This document shows positions 57,201 to 64,000 of a stretch of DNA of 64,000 nt, piece by piece (within the stretch, counting starts at the first letter, position 1; every line of letters starts with the position of its first letter). The notes beneath the pieces are model-generated. The model did no database searches, was not told where the DNA came from, and saw nothing but the letters and a program-made list of their open reading frames with translations. This DNA is from Eonycteris spelaea (taxonomy: Eukaryota > Chordata > Mammalia > Chiroptera > Pteropodidae), in assembly GCA_003508835.1 (NCBI GenBank), contig PUFA01000003.1:10951501-11015500 (forward strand), read 5' to 3'. The translations under genes and the position numbers were made by a program.

Positions 57201-59944
57201 CACTTATTTAATCTTCATGCTGTCCTGTCAGGCTCTTCTCATAACAAGCCCTATTCTGCCTTGGTGGGTCTGCTCAGCGCAACCCCTTTTGGAAAGCTGC
57301 CCCCATCACTGCAGTAGCACTGGTCTCCGCTACTCTAAACCCTTACAGCACTTGAATTGGAACCAGGTACCCTCAGCCCTACATCAGCAGAGCATGAGTT
57401 TCTCTACTTGGCCTTCTTGTGCCATCTTGATTCACAAAGCATCTCTGTGTGTGAATTAGACATAACTGAGCTTTTCTCATTGTTCGAGTTTCCCCTTCCT
57501 AACTTTGACTTATATTTTCATGAACATCTCTGCTAGAGCCTGATCCTTGCTGCTCCTGACATCTGTATGGTAAATGTTTGGGTTTTCTCTGTAGTTCCAT
57601 CTGGTTCTGATGGTGATGATTGTGATGTTGATGGGGATGACAGAGTCCATTTCTAGACTGCAAAAAATAAAAAAAATAAATAAATAAAAATATGAGTCCT
57701 GGGCCACCATTGAGAGATGGCAGAACCCAAGGGCGTCCACATTTTCACATCAGTCAGAATCTATTAATTAAATGACCAGAGACAAAAGAGGGTGTCCAGA
57801 CCCTAAGTGAAGACCTTTATCCTGAATGCTGGTTTCCTGGCATGTGTCTGTGCGTTCATCAGTGAGCGTGTTTGTGTGACACATGGTCTTAAGCATAGTA
57901 GTAATGATGGCTGTGGAGCCTGTTGGGCCTGTGATGAGTAGTCAGTCAGGAGTCTCCTGTCAGGCCAGAAGGACCCAGAAGCTGAGAGCTGGGAGAGACT
58001 CTGAAAGCCACTGTGTAAAGAGGGTCCTTCTGTCTGCTGTCCTCATTGTCAGTCACAGTGGGCTCTGAGCTGCCAGTGGAAGAGTCCAGGAGGCCAGTAG
58101 CCCAGTCTTCGTTAGGTCTGCCCACCTGTCCTGCACAGACCCCAGGCTGAATCCTCTTCTCCTCCCTTCTTCCTTCTGGGCTCACTCACACTTTGTCTGA
58201 ATGTTTCTAACAGGCACTTGCATTTTTCAGTCCTTTGTCTTGGAAGCAAGAATACTTTGCAGCCTGAGACCTTTCTCTGGCCCCTCAGATCTTCCCACCT
58301 TGGATTATCAGTTCTGAGGAGGCAGTGGGCCTTCTGTCTTGGCCTCCAGCCAGCTGCTCCTGGTGCACAAACCTCCCTACTTCCACAGCAGGGGTGCATC
58401 TCTGGCTTCTCTCAGCCCTGCCTTGCCGCTTAGGCTGGTCTTTAACCCTGGGGAGACCTCTCAGGAACGGCTGGGAAGGGATCCTCAGGAAGGGGCAGCA
58501 CATGTGAGGATAGGGGCCAGAACCAGCCACACCACCTAATAACCTACAACAGCACTGGGGACCTTATGCTGAGGGGCAAATGTTTACACTGTGTCTTTAT
58601 TTTCTCTGTCGTTTTACTTTTCTGCCCCAGGGCCCAGTGTATCTCATGCCAGGTGGATGGGATACTCACTCTTCAGGGTAATCCAGTCTCATATGGGCAA
58701 GTCTTCCATCTTTACAAGTTTTTCTGCCCCTTTCACCAAGATGGCATCTGAGGTAGGCAAAAGCTTACATACCCTTTGGCGAGGAGGGGCCCTTGAGTTG
58801 TCCTTATGCTGTTGTCTGGGTCTTATTGGGCTCCTTGGGGTGCAGCAGCCATGATTTATATCCTGGAAGCTGGTAGGCTCCCCTCCCACAAGGCCCTAAC
58901 CAGAGGTCACAGGGAGCCTCTGAGTCCCATCCGTTCCTATCCCCAGCTACAACCTCTCACCCTCAGCCAGGGGCTGGGCAGACCCTATCTTCCAGTATTC
59001 TCCCTACATTTCCCACCTCAGAGAACAACCAGATAGCTTCTGGAATTCTCCCTCACCTCAGACAAGTAGGATGAACAGGGAGAAAGAATAGGTGAAATAT
59101 AATTAAACCTGTTTTTCTACCTAAACCCACTCTTTTTACCCCTCTGGGTGCTAGCCCCAGGTTGCCTAGAGCCACCCAAGCAGGAAGTGTAATCTGGTCA
59201 CCAGCTTTGGCTTTAAAATGGTGCCTTTTTCTCCCCCTCTCTGTTCCTGGCTTAAGGCTTAGCTCTGGGGTAGGGAGGATTGTGGTGCAAGAAGGCCCGC
59301 CCTTCCTTGTCTTCATTCCTGGCTTTTCTCCCCAAATCAGGAAGCCTTCTGTAGTCTCCCCTGCCTCCACCTTGGGCCCGGGCACCCTGGAGGATGGTCC
59401 TATGCCTTATGAGTGCAACTCTGGTCAGTGCATGACACCGTATATTCAAAGAGCAGCAAAACAACCAGTGCCCTCAAGAACCTGCAGTGAAGTGAGGTGT
59501 GGCAGAGTCTGCTTAAATCATTTATAACACCCCCACCCCTCCGCCGTCCCCCAAATATTTTCCTCTGAGGCGGCTTTTAAAACTAGTTTTGATCATTTGA
59601 AGAGTAAATCCTTAGCTACTTAGATAGCTTGACAATCTAAAATTATTCATTTATCAGATATTTAGGTTAATTGAGATTTAGCATTTACTATGCAGAAGAG
59701 GCATGGCTGTAAATTGATCAGACGAGTCTTATGTGTAATGCTCTAATGTGCTCTGACTACTTTCATCACTTGTAGGTACACTTTTAACATAGCACCTGTC
59801 CTGTATGTGCACACGTGTGTGTGCGCGTGTGCACATGTTTGTCAGGGACACACACGAGTGAGCGCATCTTCCTCATTGGGGTTTACTGTGTTTTCTTTGT
59901 GCTGCTAATGCTTTTGGCCTCTGGGGGTGCTATATATATACAGA
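57201..59944. other. Upstream sequence with small simple repeats
   Basis: No gene recognised. An A/T-rich AAAT patch lies at 57660-57690. The frames at 58112-58530 and 59053-59527 show no domain. Confidence 0.45.
59806..59836. repeat. Alternating TG/CA/CG palindromic tract
   Basis: TGTGCACACGTGTGTGTGCG then CGTGTGCACA: alternating purine-pyrimidine with inverted symmetry. Confidence 0.85.
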
Positions 59945-60110
59945 TGCAGAATTTGAGAAACACTGGATTTTCAACCTGAAAGGGACCTTAGGCACTTTAT
60001 AATCCACTTTTCTCATTTTACACATCCAACAATTAACATGCAAAGACGTGAAGTGACTTGCTCAAGGGTCAGTTGTAGAATCCAGGTCTCTCTTTTTTTC
60101 TCTATCACAT
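59945..60110 (-). repeat. Ancient SINE-like (MIR-related) sequence, reversed
   Basis: CTGAAAGGGACCTTAGGCAC, CTTTTCTCATTTTACACATC, CGTGAAGTGACTTGCTCAAG and GTAGAATCCAGGTCTCTC have the order of an old reversed tRNA-SINE core; subfamily uncertain. Confidence 0.5.
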
Positions 60111-60939
60111 GCACATATTCATTCATTCTATGGTAGTAGATGGCTATTTCCTCATTGTCCAGCATTTCTTTGTTTCTTTTTCTCTCCTCCATTGTGCTTC
60201 CTTTTCACCATCAGTTTATCTTCCTCCTTCCTTACTCTGATGCTAGGCTTGGAGCTAAGGTGGCACAGACAGGGGAGATGCTGGCTCCCAGGGCTGTTGC
60301 CTCAGCAGCTGGCCAGTATAGGGCCTACTGAGTATTGGAGGAAGTAGAAGCACAATGTGTTCCCTGCTTCCCTATTAGCCAGGAACCTGGGGAGCAGTGC
60401 CTCAGTCCTGGAGGAAGAGGCACAGACCGGAGGGTGGGTTGGCCCCACTGTTTTACAATCTGTTAGTAACCTGAACCTCTCTTCCTGGCTTTCTCCTGGG
60501 GGAGCTGACATTCTTTTAGGAGGAGGAAATAGGGTTATCTCCTTGCCGTTCCTCCCTCCTGAGTCCTTCTTACTAGCCCAAGCCATGTGGCCTCCAATTC
60601 TGATACTGCTTTATGAAAGATATACGTGCTTCTTGCCTCATATCCAAGAGGCACAGGAAAGTGTTCCCTTTCTAGTCCTGCTTTCCTGATGTTGAAGTTT
60701 GGCTCCCAATCCTGAACTGAATGTATGGAAGTGACCGTTTTGATGTATCTCATTTCCAGAGAGGCATGGAATCTCAGATTTGGAATGGAGCTTAGAGGTC
60801 CTCTTTTTTTACTCCCACACCCTCTGGAGCAATGTATCCTCTAGCATCCCTGAATTGCTTTAGTCAGCCTAGCCACCTCCAGCCATGGGCTAATTCCTTT
60901 AAAAAGTCCTGCCATCCCACATTTCTCTCAAGATGCCCC
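60111..60939. other. Upstream sequence without recognised features
   Basis: No gene recognised; a short ancient-repeat-like word (GGAATGGAGCTTAGAGGTCC) lies at 60783-60802. Confidence 0.4.
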
Positions 60940-62355
60940 CTCTCTCTTCCCTTCTGCCAAAGTCTTGAAGCAGGTGGCTACCCCTGCTTTCTCTACTCCT
61001 TCGTTTCTCCTTTATTCTGTAATACACTTAGATCTGTCTTTTTCCACTTCCACTTTACCAGAATTATTCTTATTAATGTCATCAGCAGCTTCCTTGGCCA
61101 AATACAGTACCTACTTCTTTAGTCTACATCTTAATGCTATTAACCACTACCTTGAAATATATTCTGTCTCTTTCAAGAAATACATTGACTCTCTTTGTTC
61201 ATCTATTAATTCCCACTTGTCTCTTTGACTGGGTCCTTTCTCTGTCTGGTCCTTAAATCTTGGTGTTACCCTGGCACATCCTTGAATTTTTCTTCTTTTT
61301 ATATTTCACAGTCTTCTAGGGCTGCCAGAGGTTAATAATCAATCCCCTGTCATATTGAATATATCCCAGTCTTCTCTGCCCTACTGAGTTTCAGCCCCTT
61401 ATTTGAAACTTCTAGAGTTTTCATTGGAAGACCTTCAGACTCAGGGGTTCTCTCTTCCCATGAGAGAAAAAAAAAATCCCTGTTTTGGTTGGTGGCCCAA
61501 TCATCTTACCCACTTGTCTCAGCCAGAACGTGAATCATTCCTGACTGTATCCTCTCCCTCATCTTATACATGCCCTTGGTCACCAGTTCTTTCCAGCTCT
61601 GTCACATCTTTGCCTTCTTCACACTGGGCCCTCATCTTCTCTCACTTGCACCATTGCCATAGTCTTCCAACTGGTCTCTTTGGTGTTGCCCTTGCTTTTT
61701 CTGACCTACATGCATTTCACTCTGCATACAGAAGGAGCTTTCTAAAGCATAGACTTGGTCATGCCTACTCCCTCCTTAAAAGCCTTTAACAACTTCTCAT
61801 TGCCTCCAAAATGGAGCACCATCTCCTTGGCTTGGTATTTTAGGAATTGTCATAACTCATCTGTCCCCTCTGCTTCTCTTCTAGGCCTATCTTCTGTCAC
61901 CTCCTCTGTCCCATTCTTCCTATGTTTTTAGTCCCAGCTGGAACCAGTCTCATCCTTATTCTCCCTGTTCCCACCAAGTCCTGCAGATCCCTATGATCGC
62001 TCTAATTTAGGACCCGTGTACACATTGATCCCTGTGATGCAGTCCTCACCCCCTTTCTTTTCCTAGCTAAATGCTGCTCAGTTGTCACATCTCTCCTTGA
62101 ACATTACTGCTTCAGGGAGGCCTTACTTGCCTGACCCCACAGACTAAGATAGGTGACCCATCGTGCACTCCCATGGTACTCCACTTTTTATAGCCATCAG
62201 CACAATTGCCACTCTTTAGTTAATTATTTGTTGATTCCTCCCTGCCCCCACCCCCACCCCAATAGACTGTAAGCTCTTCTAGGGCATGACTGTGCCTTTC
62301 TTGTCAATTCTCTATCCCAGCAACTGGCACCCTGTGTGCACAATAAATTTTCGTC
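60940..62355 (+). mobile_element. L2 LINE, long 3' copy (about 1.4 kb)
   Basis: CCAACTGGTCTCTTTGGTGT, CATAGACTTGGTCATGCCTA, CAGGGAGGCCTTACTTGCCT, AGACTGTAAGCTCTTCTAGG and the end CACAATAAATTTTCG follow L2 over its 3' region. Frames are broken. It is the longest single repeat in the window. Confidence 0.88.
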
Positions 62356-63894
62356 TGTCTGGGTGACTGGAGAGATTTGAATATATTAGTCTGAGTAGGA
62401 TCCTGATCCTATCAGTAGGCAATAGGGACTGAAGGTTGTCTCCACTGCATTGGTGACCTGATGAGATTTTGAGTTTTAAGAAGATCAGTTGGGAGAGGCA
62501 GGTAATATCGGGATCGGGGGACAGACAGTAGTAGTACTGGCATGAAGTGTGGGTCTGAATGAGTGATTTTTCTTCTCTTATCCCATATGCTTCTAGTGGA
62601 GAGTCCAGGAAATGAAATAAATTTGTGCATAATTGAAACTGAACAGAATCCATGAATGGGCTTATAATAAGCTCAGCACATAACTGAAATGACCCTACCT
62701 TATTGTGGGAAGGTGTTTTTTTTTTTTTTCTTCACTTTCTGCTCTTTCTAAATCTGTTATTTAATCCCTTGGTCCCATTTCTTCCTCTTTCAAGGGTGGA
62801 ATCCAGAAGAGATGTTCTCTGTTTGGAATAATGTTCCAGTGTGGCTGCTAGTTTTTTAATATTATTGTCATTCTCTACAATACATATGCAACTTTCAGAT
62901 ATTGCATCTGGAGGCTTCTACCCCAGAGAAGAATAAAATTGCAGTTGGAAGAGTCCAAAGTGGCTGGCGTTCTGAGGTTCAAATCAGCTAATTTTCTTGA
63001 CCCAAATTTCTGTGATAGGAACAATGAGTACCCTCTCATGATTGTTGCTCCTGTGACCCATGCTCTCCAGGCCAGTGACAAGTCAGGAGGCTGCTTCTCT
63101 GCTCTTTGTTATACTGGGTTCTGCCCCATCTCTCTAAAGCAATCTTATAAATCATTGATGAGGATATTTCTATTTTTGTCTTAAATATCCTAGCCAAGAA
63201 AGCCTTATGAATACTTTCCAAATCAAATGCTGGCATTGCATGATGCTTCCTCATTAATGGCAGCCCCATTTCATTGTTTTTTTGTTGTTGTTGTTTTTTT
63301 CCTTCCCCTTCTTGGCTCTTGCCATCCATGTCAGCAATGCCAAGTCTCAGCTTGGGGGCAGGGGCTGAGCCTGTTGCAGAACGCTCCGTGGACTCCCTTT
63401 CTTGGGTTGGAGCTCCTTTCCTTCTTCCCCATGGCTGCCCCCTAAATCTCATCTGAAACCTTTAAACCTCAAAATGTTGTAAATTATAACTGATATTTAT
63501 TTTCAGTAAGGTTTCTTCCTGTTGTCCAACCTGCCTCTGAACTCCCCATGCCTCTATCCCAACATCATCCTTTCTGTGCCTAGGCGTTCGGCTCACAAAA
63601 TAAGACATGACATCTATGTTCTCAGAGACTTCCTATGGGGGGAGGGAAGGGACAGGCTCTACATAGATAATGAAAGAACAATGAGGCATGCGATAAAGAG
63701 AGGTGGTTGTAGTGCTGTGGGAGCAGCCCAGGCTACATTTGAACTGAGTTAAAAAGGAGCAGGAGTCCACTTGGCAGAGAAGAGACAGAAGTGTCTGGCC
63801 AGCAGGCGAATTGGTGATCTGGGGAACATGGTGTGTTGGAGTATGTTAGGGAAACCCTAAGTATCTCAGTTAAATACAGACTGGATTTTCTCAT
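62356..63894. other. Upstream sequence, possible old repeat debris
   Basis: No gene recognised. Poly-T runs lie near 62717-62729 and 63279-63300. The stretch 63575-63800 resembles ancient-repeat sequence that I cannot classify. Confidence 0.4.
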
Positions 63895-64000
63895 CTAGAA
63901 GACAAGAGATAACAGTGTTGATGAGGATATGGAGAAAAGGGAACCCTTGTGTACTGTTGATGAGAATGTAAATTGGTGTAGCCCTGTGGAAAACAGTATG
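63895..64000 (+). mobile_element. Old L1 fragment, cut by the window end
   Basis: GATGAGGATATGGAGAAAAG, CCCTTGTGTACTGTTGATGA and TGTGGAAAACAGTATG match the 3' part of L1 ORF2. The element continues past the window. Confidence 0.8.

Overview
This is mammalian nuclear DNA. Its one recognisable gene is the 5' end of CELF4 (CUGBP/Elav-like family member 4, also BRUNOL4) on the minus strand. The call rests on exon 1 at 46784-47068, which encodes the known CELF4 N-terminus and the first half of RRM1 and ends in a consensus GTGAGT donor. MIR, L2, MER5-like and Tigger copies mark a placental mammal. The species cannot be fixed: I see no Alu, B1/B2, carnivore or ruminant SINE, which is odd for a primate or mouse, while a MER1-type hAT copy would favour a primate.

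Layout. Positions 1 to 46783 are the proximal part of CELF4 intron 1; no further CELF4 exon is visible. It holds ancient repeats (MIR, L2, an old L1 tail, two DNA-transposon remnants), many CA/TG and CT microsatellites, AT-rich unique blocks that look like conserved neuronal non-coding DNA, and a separate CpG island at about 6415-7070 that could be an alternative promoter. About 46300 to 48860 is the CELF4 promoter CpG island, with exon 1, a 5' leader of GA repeats and a 34-base A tract (transcript sense), a MEF2/TATA-like palindrome, a Z-DNA-prone CG run, and a split REST-type element 0.4 kb inside intron 1. From 48861 to 64000 is upstream intergenic DNA, again mostly MIR and L2, ending inside an old L1.

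The main anomaly is in the coding exon. One base is missing from a G run (C run on the + strand at 46947-46949) relative to the conserved CELF4 protein. The frame therefore breaks after about codon 41 and meets a TGA that overlaps the next in-frame methionine codon (Met48 of the normal protein) as ATGA. It may be a sequencing or assembly error, a real variant, or an introduced change. The leader also holds a 5-codon upstream ORF and a 207-codon upstream ORF that ends across the annotated ATG.

Nearly all other open frames are chance or low-complexity frames and are left out. No CRISPR array, tRNA or rRNA gene, or intact mobile element was found. I did not find a convincing undescribed biological system; the most useful leads are the CELF4 frameshift, the leader ORFs and the candidate regulatory sites.
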